A DNA stretch of 12,404 bases from positions 1 through 12,404 of the forward strand of contig JAUIJO010000077.1 of the NCBI GenBank assembly GCA_030431185.1, given 5' to 3'. The DNA comes from Gammaproteobacteria bacterium. Its GTDB lineage: Bacteria; Pseudomonadota; Gammaproteobacteria; Xanthomonadales; Xanthomonadaceae. Positions 1-7,281 of this stretch are shown here, piece by piece. The notes beneath the pieces were generated by a model. That model had not been told where the DNA came from and did not search any database. It saw only the letters and a list, made by a program, of their open reading frames with translations. Position 1 is the stretch's first letter; every line of letters begins with the position of its first letter. Both the position numbers and the translations under genes were made by a program.

Positions 1-73
1 TGGCGGCCAACATGACCAGTTCGAAGCGGTTGTCGACCACTTCCAGGCAATCTTCAACGGTGATGCGGGCCAT
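1..73 (-). CDS. rpoZ: RNA polymerase omega subunit, N-terminal part (runs off window)
   Basis: Only the first 24 codons are inside the window; the gene continues past the left edge. The reverse strand from the ATG at 73 reads MARITVEDCLEVVDNRFELV followed by MLAA, the well-known start of gammaproteobacterial omega. Omega is a small accessory subunit that helps assemble and stabilise beta' in RNA polymerase and contributes to a ppGpp site. A GGGAG ribosome-binding sequence lies a few bases before the ATG, and a sigma70-type promoter is about 50 bp upstream. It follows gmk in the same direction with a 127-bp gap, the usual gmk-rpoZ order of proteobacteria (spoT commonly follows, outside this window). 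Identification rests on a short but very characteristic sequence. Confidence 0.93.
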   Translation of the reverse strand, partial: MARITVEDCLEVVDNRFELVMLAA

Positions 74-119
74 GGGGCTCCCAACGGCTGACGCCGTAAT
101 GCGGACAAATCGGCCGAGC

Positions 120-149
120 ATTATAGGGGTGCCCAAGGCCCACCGGCAA
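120..149 (-). promoter_or_regulatory. Sigma70-like promoter of rpoZ
   Basis: On the minus strand TTGCCG (149-144) is followed after 18 bp by a perfect TATAAT (125-120). This would start transcription roughly 40 bp before the rpoZ ATG. It gives rpoZ a promoter independent of the yicC-gmk unit upstream. The -35 box lies in the loop of an inverted repeat listed separately. The promoter is predicted from sequence only. Confidence 0.6.
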
Positions 150-162
150 GTCCTGCCTTGGG
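132..162. repeat. 8-bp perfect inverted repeat around the rpoZ -35 box
   Basis: CCCAAGGC at 132-139 is the exact reverse complement of GCCTTGGG at 155-162, with 15 bp between. The space contains the predicted -35 of the rpoZ promoter. There is no T-run on either side, so it does not look like an intrinsic terminator for gmk. It could be an operator half-site pair or a leftover RNA hairpin in the gmk-rpoZ transcript. Confidence 0.45.
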
Positions 163-200
163 AATCAGGCAGTTACGAGACCCCGGGTCCGGTGCACCGT

Positions 201-821
201 TCAGCCTTGCAGCAGGCCGCCGATCAACCGTCCGTGCCGGGCCACCTGCATTTCCCGGCGCAGCCGGCTGGCGGTGAAGATCGCGCACATCTCGTCGACG
301 GCCACGGCGAAGTGCTCGTTGACGATCACGTAGTCGAACTCCCCGTAATGCGACATCTCCTCGCGGGCGGCCGCCAGGCGCTGGGCGATGACATCGTCGC
401 TGTCCTGGCCCCGGTTGCGCATGCGCTGCTCGAGCGCCTCGCGCGAAGGCGGCAGGATGAAGACGCTGATCGCACCCGGCACCTGCCTGCGCACCTGGCG
501 CGCGCCCTGCCAGTCGATCTCCAGCAGCACGTCGCGGCCGGCCGCCAGCTGCGGCTCGACCGACTGCCGCGCGGTGCCCTTCCAGTCGCCATGGACGCGG
601 GCATGCTCGAAGAAGTCGCCCGCCTCGACCATGCGTTCGAACTCGGCGGCATCGACGAAGTGGTAGTGCTCCGCGTGGCGCTCGCCGGGTCGCGGCCGGC
701 GCGAGGTGAACGAGATCGACAGGCAGATGTTGGGGTCGCGTGCCAGCACCGCGTTGACGATGCTGGACTTGCCCGCCCCGGAGGGCGCGGCGACGATGAA
801 AAGCGTGCCTCGCATGGTCAT
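201..821 (-). CDS. gmk: Guanylate kinase
   Basis: The 206-aa protein phosphorylates GMP to GDP with ATP, an essential cytoplasmic step in guanine nucleotide and cyclic-di-GMP precursor supply. The P-loop APSGAGKS is at residues 12-19. The GMP-binding segment with SRRPRPGE and the nearby HYHFV lies at about 40-56, and EIDWQGARQV near 101-110 is the typical core strand and following helix. Length matches the family (about 207 aa). The start chosen is the ATG at 821, whose ATGA overlaps the yicC stop by 4 bp; a second ATG at 815 would give a product 2 residues shorter. No strong Shine-Dalgarno sequence sits at the start, consistent with translational coupling to yicC. rpoZ follows downstream. 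Confidence 0.97.
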   Translation of the reverse strand: MTMRGTLFIVAAPSGAGKSSIVNAVLARDPNICLSISFTSRRPRPGERHAEHYHFVDAAEFERMVEAGDFFEHARVHGDWKGTARQSVEPQLAAGRDVLLEIDWQGARQVRRQVPGAISVFILPPSREALEQRMRNRGQDSDDVIAQRLAAAREEMSHYGEFDYVIVNEHFAVAVDEMCAIFTASRLRREMQVARHGRLIGGLLQG

Positions 822-1678
822 TCGATGTTCTGCACCTGTTCGCGGATCTGGTCGATCAGGACCTTGAGGTCGACGGCGGCGGCCGAGCTGCGCGCATCCA
901 CCGACTTGGAGCCCAGCGTGTTGGCCTCGCGGTTGAATTCCTGCAGGAGGAAGTCGAGCCTGCGCCCGACCGCCTCGCGCAGCCCGAGCACGCGGCGCGC
1001 CTCGCCGACATGGGTGGCCAGCCGGTCGAGCTCTTCGTCGACGTCGAGCTTCTGCAGCCACATCACCAGCTCCTGCTCCATCCGGCCGGGGTCGACGGGG
1101 TGCGGCAGGTCGCCCAGCCGGGCTTCGAGCCGGGCCCGTTGCGCGTCGCGGATCAGGGGCACCAGGGTCCGCAACGTCGCGACATGGCCGTCGATGAGCA
1201 CGAGCCGCTCGTGGATGGCTTCGGCCAGTTTGCCGCCCTCGCGCTCGCGGGACGCGACGAACTCGTCGAGCACCTCGTCGAGCAGCGACAGCGCCTCGGC
1301 CTGCAGCGCCGCGGGATCGGCCACCGGCGCCTGCAGCACGCCGGGCAGCTGCAGCAGCTGGCTGAATTCGGTATGCAGGCCCGGGAACCGGGACGAGAGG
1401 TCGATCGCCAGTTCGCCCAGCTCGCGCAGGCGGGTGGGGTCCACCCGGAGCGCGCCCTCGCCCTCGGGGCTGCGCAGCCGCAGCCCCAGGTCCACCTTGC
1501 CCCGCGACAGACGGGCGCCGATGCGTTCGCGCAGGGCCGGCTCGAGCGGGCGAAGGTCGTCGTGCAGCCGCGTGCCGATTTCCAGGAAGCGGTGGTTCAC
1601 CGAGCGCAGTTCGCAGCCCAGGGTCCCCCAGGGCGTGGTCCGTTCGCCGCTGGCGAAGGCGGTCATGCTGCGGATCAT
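818..1678 (-). CDS. yicC: YicC family endoribonuclease / RNA-decay protein
   Basis: The 286-aa protein is close in length to E. coli YicC (287 aa). It starts MIRSMTAFASGE, the family signature, and contains the conserved CELRSVNHRFLE segment at about 26-37. The C-terminal DUF1732 part carries RLDFLLQEFNREANTLGSKS, near the end of the protein. The YicC N-terminal domain is followed by DUF1732. Family members have been reported to have ribonuclease activity, and E. coli YicC promotes decay of the small RNA RyhB; I infer an RNA-turnover role here. The ATG at 1678 has AGGA 8 bp upstream. The reading frame stays open further upstream, but that part is antisense to rph and not coding. The gene is divergent from rph and overlaps gmk by 4 bp. 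Confidence 0.93.
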   Translation of the reverse strand: MIRSMTAFASGERTTPWGTLGCELRSVNHRFLEIGTRLHDDLRPLEPALRERIGARLSRGKVDLGLRLRSPEGEGALRVDPTRLRELGELAIDLSSRFPGLHTEFSQLLQLPGVLQAPVADPAALQAEALSLLDEVLDEFVASREREGGKLAEAIHERLVLIDGHVATLRTLVPLIRDAQRARLEARLGDLPHPVDPGRMEQELVMWLQKLDVDEELDRLATHVGEARRVLGLREAVGRRLDFLLQEFNREANTLGSKSVDARSSAAAVDLKVLIDQIREQVQNIE

Positions 1679-1719
1679 GCGGGTCGTCCTGCCGTCGTCG
1701 GTAAGCCTTGCGGGCGTGA

Positions 1720-1728
1720 AGTATGCCA
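1720..1728 (-). promoter_or_regulatory. Possible extended -10 promoter of yicC
   Basis: On the minus strand TGGCATACT (1728-1720) fits an extended -10 (TGn plus CATACT), about 42 bp before the yicC ATG. No convincing -35 box is visible. It lies in the 136-bp divergent gap between yicC and rph, which must drive both genes. For rph the best guess is TAGAAT at 1780-1785, also without a -35. Confidence 0.3.
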
Positions 1729-1814
1729 TTGCGGCCGCATCGCCGCCGCCCACTCCCGGCCGGTACAGCGCCAAACCGATAGAATTGCGGGCCTGTTCGA
1801 CATCCGGCACCTCC

Positions 1815-2573
1815 ATGACCGACACCGCTTCCCCGTCCATCGCCCGCCCCAGCGGCCGCCTGCCCGACCAGTTGCGCGAGGTCCGCATCGAACGCGGCTT
1901 CACCCGCCATGCCGAGGGCTCGGTGCTGATCAGTTTCGGGGACACCCGGGTGCTGTGCACCGCCAGCGTCGAGAACCGGGTGCCGGCCTTCCTGCGCGGC
2001 AAGGGCGAGGGCTGGGTCACCGCGGAATACGGCATGTTGCCGCGCGCGACCCACACCCGCAGCGACCGCGAGGCCGCCCGCGGCAAGCAGGGCGGTCGCA
2101 CGCTGGAGATCCAGCGCCTGATCGGCCGCTCGCTGCGCGCCTGCGTCGACCGCAGCCTGCTCGGCGAACGCACCATCACGCTCGACTGCGACGTCCTGCA
2201 GGCCGATGGCGGCACCCGCACCGCGGCGATCACCGGCGCCTACGTCGCCCTCGTGGACGCGGTCCAGGGCCTGGTCGCGTCGCGCGCGATCAAGTTGCCG
2301 CAGGGCGGGCGATCGCCCATCTTCGGCGCGGTGGCGGCGGTTTCGGTCGGCGTCTACCGGGGCGTTCCCGTGCTCGACCTCGACTACGCCGAGGACAGCG
2401 ACTGCGACACCGACATGAACGTGGTGATGAACGACGGCGGCGGTTTCATCGAACTGCAGGGGACCGCGGAGGGCCATGCCTTCCGCCGCGACGAACTCGA
2501 CGCGATGACGGCGTTGGCGGAAACGGGCATCCGCACCCTGATCGAAAAGCAGCGCGAAGCACTGGGTGCCTGA
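1815..2573 (+). CDS. rph: Ribonuclease PH
   Basis: The 252-aa protein is a phosphorolytic 3'-5' exoribonuclease that trims tRNA 3' extensions; the family forms hexameric rings. Visible motifs are EGWVTAEYGMLPR at 65-77, THTRSDRE at 79-86 and the phosphate-binding GTRTAA at 133-138. EDSDCDTDMNVVM at 193-205 has the two metal-site aspartates D194 and D200, and FIELQGTAEG is at 211-220. It is about 10 residues longer than usual at the N-terminus, plus a few residues around 158-168 (IKLPQGGRSPI). The ATG at 1815 was chosen because homology begins at about residue 11; the long open frame upstream is antisense to yicC and gmk. There is little Shine-Dalgarno signal. It is the first gene of a tight operon, and its stop is one base before the next ATG. 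Confidence 0.97.
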   Translation: MTDTASPSIARPSGRLPDQLREVRIERGFTRHAEGSVLISFGDTRVLCTASVENRVPAFLRGKGEGWVTAEYGMLPRATHTRSDREAARGKQGGRTLEIQRLIGRSLRACVDRSLLGERTITLDCDVLQADGGTRTAAITGAYVALVDAVQGLVASRAIKLPQGGRSPIFGAVAAVSVGVYRGVPVLDLDYAEDSDCDTDMNVVMNDGGGFIELQGTAEGHAFRRDELDAMTALAETGIRTLIEKQREALGA

Positions 2574-2574
2574 C

Positions 2575-3018
2575 ATGGCCGCACCGCGCCCCATCCGCCA
2601 GTCCATCGGCAGCGTGACGCTCCTGGTTCGCGACTACGACGAAGCGATCGACTGGTACACGCGCGTGCTGGGCTTCCTGCTGATCGAGGACACGGACCTG
2701 GGGCATGGCAAGCGATGGGTCCGGGTCGCGCCCGTGGGCACCGACGATGGCTGCGCACTGCTGCTGGCGCGTGCGTCGGACGACGCGCAGCGCGCGAACA
2801 TCGGCGCGCAGGCGGGCGGGCGGGTCGGCTTCTTCCTCCACAGCAACGACTTCCAGCGGGATTACGACGCCATGGCATCGCGCGGCGTGGCCTTCCTGGA
2901 AGCGCCCCGGCACGAAACCTACGGCAGTGTCGCGGTGTTCGAGGACCTCCATGGCAACCGCTGGGACCTGCTGGGCCTGAAGGAAGACGCGGGCGAGGCG
3001 TTCGACGATGCGCGTTGA
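2575..3018 (+). CDS. VOC (glyoxalase/bleomycin-resistance fold) family protein, function unknown
   Basis: The 147-aa protein has one vicinal-oxygen-chelate domain built of two beta-alpha-beta-beta-beta modules. The first is SVTLLVRDYDEAIDWYTRVL at 13-32, ending GFLLIEDTD. The second runs from VGFFLHSNDF at 84-93 to YGSVAVFEDLHGNRWDLLG at 116-134. The usual first metal ligand (His on strand 1) is absent, and the last-strand Glu position appears to be Asp131. Classical metal-dependent lyase or dioxygenase chemistry is therefore uncertain; it may bind a small molecule or use another site. The ATG at 2575 begins one base after the rph stop; an in-frame GTG at 2566 would overlap rph. The 3' end overlaps rdgB by 11 bp, so it is clearly part of the operon. 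Confidence 0.88.
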   Translation: MAAPRPIRQSIGSVTLLVRDYDEAIDWYTRVLGFLLIEDTDLGHGKRWVRVAPVGTDDGCALLLARASDDAQRANIGAQAGGRVGFFLHSNDFQRDYDAMASRGVAFLEAPRHETYGSVAVFEDLHGNRWDLLGLKEDAGEAFDDAR

Positions 3019-3616
3019 AGGGTCCCGCTGGGTCATCGCCAGCAGCAATGCCGGCAAACTGGTGGAATTCCGCGACCTGCTGGGCGCCGGTGGCCACTCG
3101 ATCGTGCCGCAGTCCGAGCTGGGCGTGGCGGATGCCGAGGAAACCGGCCTGAGCTTCGTCGAGAACGCGCTGCTCAAGGCCCGCAACGCCGCCGGGGCCA
3201 CCGGCCTGCCAGCCCTCGCCGACGACTCGGGACTGTGCGTGGACGCGCTTGGTGGCGCCCCCGGGCTGTACTCGGCCCGCTATGCGGGTGGCCACGGCGA
3301 CGCCGCGGCGAACATCGCGAAGTTGCTCGCGGCGCTGCACGACCGCCCCGACGCGGACCGCCGGGCGCACTTCGTCGCGGTGATCGTGCTGTTGCGACAT
3401 GCCCGCGACCCGCAACCGCTGATCGCGCAGGGCGTCTGGCACGGCCGCATCCTCGACCGCCCCCGCGGCACCGGCGGCTTCGGTTACGACCCGGTCTTCC
3501 TGCCCGATGGACACGAGTGCAGCGCCGCCGAGCTCGAGCCCGGCCTGAAGCACCGCATCGGCCACCGCGGCCAGGCCCTGTCCGCGCTCCAGCGGCAGCT
3601 GACCGGGCTCGAGTGA
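3008..3616 (+). CDS. rdgB: RdgB/HAM1 family XTP/dITP pyrophosphatase
   Basis: The 202-aa house-cleaning enzyme hydrolyses dITP, XTP and ITP to monophosphates, keeping deaminated purines out of nucleic acids. Motifs are ASSNAGKLVEF at 11-21 with K17 for the triphosphate, and LADDSGL at 70-76 with catalytic D73. GLYSARYAG is at 86-94, GTGGFGYDPVF at 154-164, and the base-recognition end KHRIGHRGQAL at 181-191. The family's usual SHRG is GHRG here; His and Arg are kept. The ATG at 3008 has GAGG 9 bp upstream and overlaps the VOC gene by 11 bp. The GTGA at its end is shared with hemW. In E. coli the same gene also lies just before hemW, supporting the call. Confidence 0.96.
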   Translation: MRVEGSRWVIASSNAGKLVEFRDLLGAGGHSIVPQSELGVADAEETGLSFVENALLKARNAAGATGLPALADDSGLCVDALGGAPGLYSARYAGGHGDAAANIAKLLAALHDRPDADRRAHFVAVIVLLRHARDPQPLIAQGVWHGRILDRPRGTGGFGYDPVFLPDGHECSAAELEPGLKHRIGHRGQALSALQRQLTGLE

Positions 3617-4785
3617 GCGGCGCAGTGCCCACGCTGACCCCGCCGCCCCTGTCGCTCTACGTGCACCTGCCGTGGTGCGTGCGCAAATGCCCCTACTGCG
3701 ACTTCAATTCCCACGAGGCCCGGGGTCCGTTGCCCTTCGAGCCCTACGTCGATGCCCTGCTCGCCGACCTGGACCACGACCTGCCGCTGGTCTGGGGCCG
3801 GACCGTGCAGACGGTGTTCTTCGGCGGCGGCACCCCGAGCCTGTTCCCGGCCGATGCGATCGACCGCTTCCTGCAGGGCGCCAGCGCGCGGCTGCGCTTC
3901 GCGCCGGGCGCCGAGATCACCCTTGAGACCAACCCGGGCACCGCCGAGCATGGCCGCTTCGAGCTGTACCGCCAGGCGGGCGTGAACCGCCTGAGTTTCG
4001 GCATCCAGAGTTTCGATGACGGCTGCCTGGCGCAGCTGGGGCGCATCCACGACAGCGCCGAGGCCGAATCGGCGGTCAAGCTGGCGCAGGACGCGGGCTT
4101 CGACAATCTCAACATCGACCTGATGTATGCCCTCCCCGGCCAGTCGCTGGCGATGGCCGCACACGACCTGGAACGCGCGTTCGCGCTCGACCCCACCCAC
4201 GTCAGCCACTACCAGCTCACGCTGGAGCCCAACACCGTGTTCGCCGCCCGTCCGCCCGAAGGCCTCCCGGACGAAGACGGGGGCTGGGACATGCAGGAAC
4301 ATTGCCAGGCCATGCTCGCGGAGGCCGGCTACGGACAGTACGAGGTCAGCGCCTACGCACGAAATGGGCGCCAGTGCGCGCACAACCTCAACTACTGGCG
4401 CTATGGCGACTACCTCGGCATCGGAGCCGGCGCGCACGGGAAGATCACCCTGGGCCACGACGAAAGCATCCTGCGTCGATGGAAGCACAAGCACCCGGCC
4501 CGCTACCTGGCCGACGCCGGCACGGCGGCGGCCCTGGGCGAGGAGGACGTGGTGGCGCCCGGGCGGCGGCCGTTCGAATACATGCTCAATGCCCTGCGCC
4601 TGGTCGATGGCTTCGCGCTGGGCGAGTTCAGCGCGCGCACGGGGCTGGCGGCCGGGGCGATCGCCCCCCAGCTCGACGAGGCGATCGCGAAGGGCTGGCT
4701 CGAGCGCGAGGGGGATCGCCTGCGGCCCACCGAGCTGGGACGGCGTTTCACCAACGACGTGGTGGCGCTTTTCCTCCCGGAATGA
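3613..4785 (+). CDS. hemW: Radical SAM haem chaperone HemW
   Basis: The 390-aa protein was formerly annotated as oxygen-independent coproporphyrinogen III oxidase. Members bind haem and are thought to deliver it to membrane respiratory proteins. The radical-SAM cluster motif CVRKCPYC is at 22-29, GGGTPS (SAM binding) at 71-76, and LSFGIQSFDD at 127-136. The HemW-specific haem-binding HNLNYW is at 257-262, followed by GIGAGAHG at 269-276. HNxxYW separates HemW from true HemN. A C-terminal winged-helix-like part runs from about 320 to 390. The GTG at 3613 overlaps the rdgB stop by 4 bp; another GTG at 3625 would give 386 aa and is equally close to family length (E. coli 378 aa). It is the last gene of the rph operon. 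Confidence 0.95.
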   Translation: MSGAVPTLTPPPLSLYVHLPWCVRKCPYCDFNSHEARGPLPFEPYVDALLADLDHDLPLVWGRTVQTVFFGGGTPSLFPADAIDRFLQGASARLRFAPGAEITLETNPGTAEHGRFELYRQAGVNRLSFGIQSFDDGCLAQLGRIHDSAEAESAVKLAQDAGFDNLNIDLMYALPGQSLAMAAHDLERAFALDPTHVSHYQLTLEPNTVFAARPPEGLPDEDGGWDMQEHCQAMLAEAGYGQYEVSAYARNGRQCAHNLNYWRYGDYLGIGAGAHGKITLGHDESILRRWKHKHPARYLADAGTAAALGEEDVVAPGRRPFEYMLNALRLVDGFALGEFSARTGLAAGAIAPQLDEAIAKGWLEREGDRLRPTELGRRFTNDVVALFLPE

Positions 4786-4911
4786 GCACCTGGGCCCGGG
4801 CGACGCCAAGCCCCTCGCGCCCGGATCATGCCCCGCGACGTCCCGGCGGGAGGTATGGCCTGCGCGGGATGGCTTCTGCGTTTGTCCTGTTCATGGGGAG
4901 CAACCCCACCA

Positions 4912-4927
4912 GGCCTAGGGGCTAGCC
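4912..4927. repeat. Short CTAG-containing dyad just upstream of the DUF1631 promoter
   Basis: GGCCTAG and CTAGCC flank a GGG spacer and form an imperfect dyad (one bulged C). It ends 3 bp before the -35 box at 4931. CTAG is usually an infrequent tetranucleotide in bacterial coding DNA, and it occurs twice here within 12 bp. The position is suitable for an activator or repressor site, but no known regulator is recognised. Confidence 0.25.
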
Positions 4928-4930
4928 GGA

Positions 4931-4958
4931 TTGACAGCTTCCTCGCCGTGCGTACCTT
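4931..4958 (+). promoter_or_regulatory. Candidate promoter of the DUF1631-PilZ unit
   Basis: A perfect TTGACA at 4931-4936 is followed after 16 bp by TACCTT (4953-4958), a weak -10. The start of transcription would fall about 20 bp before the ATG at 4987. It lies in the 201-bp hemW-DUF1631 gap, which holds no gene I can support. The poor -10 suggests dependence on an activator, or a misassigned -10. Confidence 0.4.
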
Positions 4959-4986
4959 GACCCATACGAGCCCGGCCGCCCAGGAC

Positions 4987-7281
4987 ATGTCAGCCAGATT
5001 GGAAGCCAACCACGCCCCACCGCATAGCAGGACACTGGCCGGCGCCGACCTGCCCCGGCGCGTACGCGCCGCGCTCGAGCGCCTGAACGACCTCGCGTCC
5101 GACACCCTGGGCCGGCAACTGGAAGCCATGCTGTCGGACTTCGAGCAGCAGTTGTTCAAACTGGCCGAACAGGCCCGCAACCCGGGCCTGCAGGCAGGCT
5201 ACTTCGAGACCCTCCGACGGGTCCGCCTCCATCGCAGCGACCTGGCGCCGCATTTCATGGCGGGCCTGGAGTCCGCCCTGGCCGCCATCCGCGAGCCGGA
5301 GGCCGACGAGGAAGCCGCCGCGTCCGAGCTGGGCTTCGACGAACTTCGCCTGGTCGACGACTCGGAGGTCAGCGAGGACGGGGTCCTGCATGGCATCGCG
5401 ACGAAGCACGAGTCGCGCGCGGGCCTGCCGCTGCTGCTGCTGGGCCAGCGCTTCGGCGTACTGGCCGGCAAACCCGCCTTCGACGCCGAGGCCCTGCCCG
5501 TCGGGCCCCATCGGCTGGGCCGGATCATGGCCGATGCCAGTCGTGGCCTGCAGTTGGAGGACGAGCACCGTCTGCTGCTGTTCCAGAGCTTCAATGCCCG
5601 GGTGATGAACGGGTATGCGCAGTTGGTGGAGGCGATGAACGCCCTGCTGGCCCGCGAGAATGTGCTGCCCGGCCTCTCCTACGTTCCCCTGCGCAGCCGA
5701 CCGACCGAGCAGTCGCCGTCGCGCCAGGAGGCTTCCGACGACATCCCCGGCGGCGCGGACGAGACGGCCCCCGCCGACCGCGCCCCGGCGTTGCGCCGGA
5801 TGCCTCCGTCCGAACGTCCCCATACCCGTTGGCAGGGCGAGGCCGGCAACGATGGCGGCAGCCGCGAGGACGAGAACATCGCCCTGTCGATGCTGCAGGA
5901 CCTGCTGGCCAGCCGCCGCGAGGTGGTGGGCAAGCTGCGCAACGACACCGACGCGCGCGACCACGTCCCGCTGCAGACACCCGACGTGTTCGAAGCCCTG
6001 GCCGAGCAGCAGATCGCGCCCCCGGCACCCTCGCAGCGCCCCCGCACGATCGGCGACCTGAAAAAGGCGCTTCTCGCGCAGGGCCGGCAGAAGCATGGCA
6101 AGGCCACCCGCCTGAGCGGCCAGGACGAAGACACCTTCGAGCTGCTGGGCATCCTGTACACCGAGATCGGCCGCGAGCTGCGCGAAGGCACCATCAGCTC
6201 GAACCTGCTGGAGCGACTGCAGGTCCCGCTGTTGCGACTGGCCCTGATGGACCGCGCCTTCTTCGTGCGCAGCCAGCACCCCGCGCGCCAGCTGCTCAAT
6301 TCGGTCGCCGAAGCCGGTGCGAAATGGCTGGACGAAAGCGACAGCGACCCCAAGCTGGAGCGCCAGCTGCGCGACGCGGTCGAGCACGTGGTGCAGAACT
6401 ACCACGGCGACTCCGACGTCTTCGAGACGGCCAACGAATCGCTGCAGGCACACCTCGAGACCCTGGCGCGCAAGGCGGAACTGAGCGAACGTCGCCACAT
6501 CGAGGCGGCCCGCGGCAAGGAAAAGCTGGTGATGGCCAAGCGCCGCGCCGCCGAAGTGATCGGCGAGGCGACGGCCGGCCAGGAGCTGCCGCGCTTCCTG
6601 CGCAACCTGCTGGACCAGGCCTGGGCGGACGTGCTGACCCTGACCCTGCTGCGTCACGGCGAGGACTCCGAGGAATGGCAGCAGCATGCCAGGGCCACGC
6701 TCGAGCTGGCGGCCTCCGGCGCGGGCGGCAAGCCGGCGCCCGAGGGCCTGGACCGCCACGTCGAAGCGGCCCTCACCCAGGTCGGCTACCACGAGGACGA
6801 GGCCAGCGTCATCTCGCGCCACCTGACCGGCGGGCGCGACGAGTCCAGCGACGACCCGGCTTCGCGCACCGAACTGGCGATGAAGATCAAGGCACGCGCC
6901 CGCCTGGGCGACGATGCCCCGGACGCCAAGGCCAAGCCGGTGGCGCCGCGCAATCCGCGCGAGCAGTCCTGTTACGAGCACCTGCGTACCTTGCCCTTCG
7001 GTACGTGGATGGAGTTCAGCCTCAACCAGCAGGGCGACGTCGTGCGTCGGCGCATCGCCTGGTTCAGTACCGTCACCGACCGCATGCTGTTCGTGAACCA
7101 GCGCGGCCAGCGGGTCGACGAGCAGTCGCTCGACCAGGTCGCGCGACTGATGGCGCAGGACCAGGTCAAGGTGGTCACCGCCGACCGCGGCCGACTCGTG
7201 GACCGCGCCTGGCAAGCCACCATTTCCGCATTGCGCAACTTCGCCGGCATGCCGGGCCAACCGCAGGGAGCACACCCATGA
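4987..7281 (+). CDS. DUF1631 family protein
   Basis: The 764-aa protein has no known biochemical function. The N-terminal helical part (about 20-105) has LPRRVRAALERLNDLASDTL and DFEQQLFKLAEQARN at 51-65. FDELRLVDDSEV at 117-128 and FGVLAGKPAFDAEALPVGP at 156-174 are typical DUF1631 stretches. Residues about 235-295 are a Pro/Asp/Arg-rich, probably disordered linker. A long helical middle (about 300-620) follows. The C-terminal block at 660-750 is beta-rich, with LPFGTWMEFSLNQQGDVVRRR, then AWFSTVTDRMLFVNQRGQRV. I see no signal peptide or membrane segment, so it is probably cytoplasmic. The ATG at 4987 was chosen because family similarity starts near residue 20; the frame is open back to 4828. 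Its stop overlaps the PilZ start (ATGA), so the two are likely made together. Family members are sometimes mislabelled thymidine phosphorylase; nothing here supports that. Confidence 0.85.
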   Translation: MSARLEANHAPPHSRTLAGADLPRRVRAALERLNDLASDTLGRQLEAMLSDFEQQLFKLAEQARNPGLQAGYFETLRRVRLHRSDLAPHFMAGLESALAAIREPEADEEAAASELGFDELRLVDDSEVSEDGVLHGIATKHESRAGLPLLLLGQRFGVLAGKPAFDAEALPVGPHRLGRIMADASRGLQLEDEHRLLLFQSFNARVMNGYAQLVEAMNALLARENVLPGLSYVPLRSRPTEQSPSRQEASDDIPGGADETAPADRAPALRRMPPSERPHTRWQGEAGNDGGSREDENIALSMLQDLLASRREVVGKLRNDTDARDHVPLQTPDVFEALAEQQIAPPAPSQRPRTIGDLKKALLAQGRQKHGKATRLSGQDEDTFELLGILYTEIGRELREGTISSNLLERLQVPLLRLALMDRAFFVRSQHPARQLLNSVAEAGAKWLDESDSDPKLERQLRDAVEHVVQNYHGDSDVFETANESLQAHLETLARKAELSERRHIEAARGKEKLVMAKRRAAEVIGEATAGQELPRFLRNLLDQAWADVLTLTLLRHGEDSEEWQQHARATLELAASGAGGKPAPEGLDRHVEAALTQVGYHEDEASVISRHLTGGRDESSDDPASRTELAMKIKARARLGDDAPDAKAKPVAPRNPREQSCYEHLRTLPFGTWMEFSLNQQGDVVRRRIAWFSTVTDRMLFVNQRGQRVDEQSLDQVARLMAQDQVKVVTADRGRLVDRAWQATISALRNFAGMPGQPQGAHP

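Noticed and set aside
12..1814. Long plus-strand open frame in the same frame as rph, upstream of its ATG
   Set aside because: It is antisense to gmk and yicC, which are both clear; the translation is Ser/Arg-rich low-quality sequence. Open antisense frames are common in GC-rich DNA.
2384..3565. Minus-strand open frame over rph, the VOC gene and rdgB
   Set aside because: It is antisense to three well-supported genes, with no recognisable domain and Ala/Gly/Arg-rich composition.
4796..4824. CCGGGCG...CGCCCGG inverted repeat after hemW as a terminator
   Set aside because: The 7-bp arms have a 15-nt loop and no U-tract, in very GC-rich sequence where such pairs arise by chance; not strong enough to call.
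4990..7275. 761-aa minus-strand open frame opposite the DUF1631 gene
   Set aside because: It is the mirror of a gene with family motifs; its composition (Gln/Val/Leu/Gly-rich) is typical of an antisense shadow.
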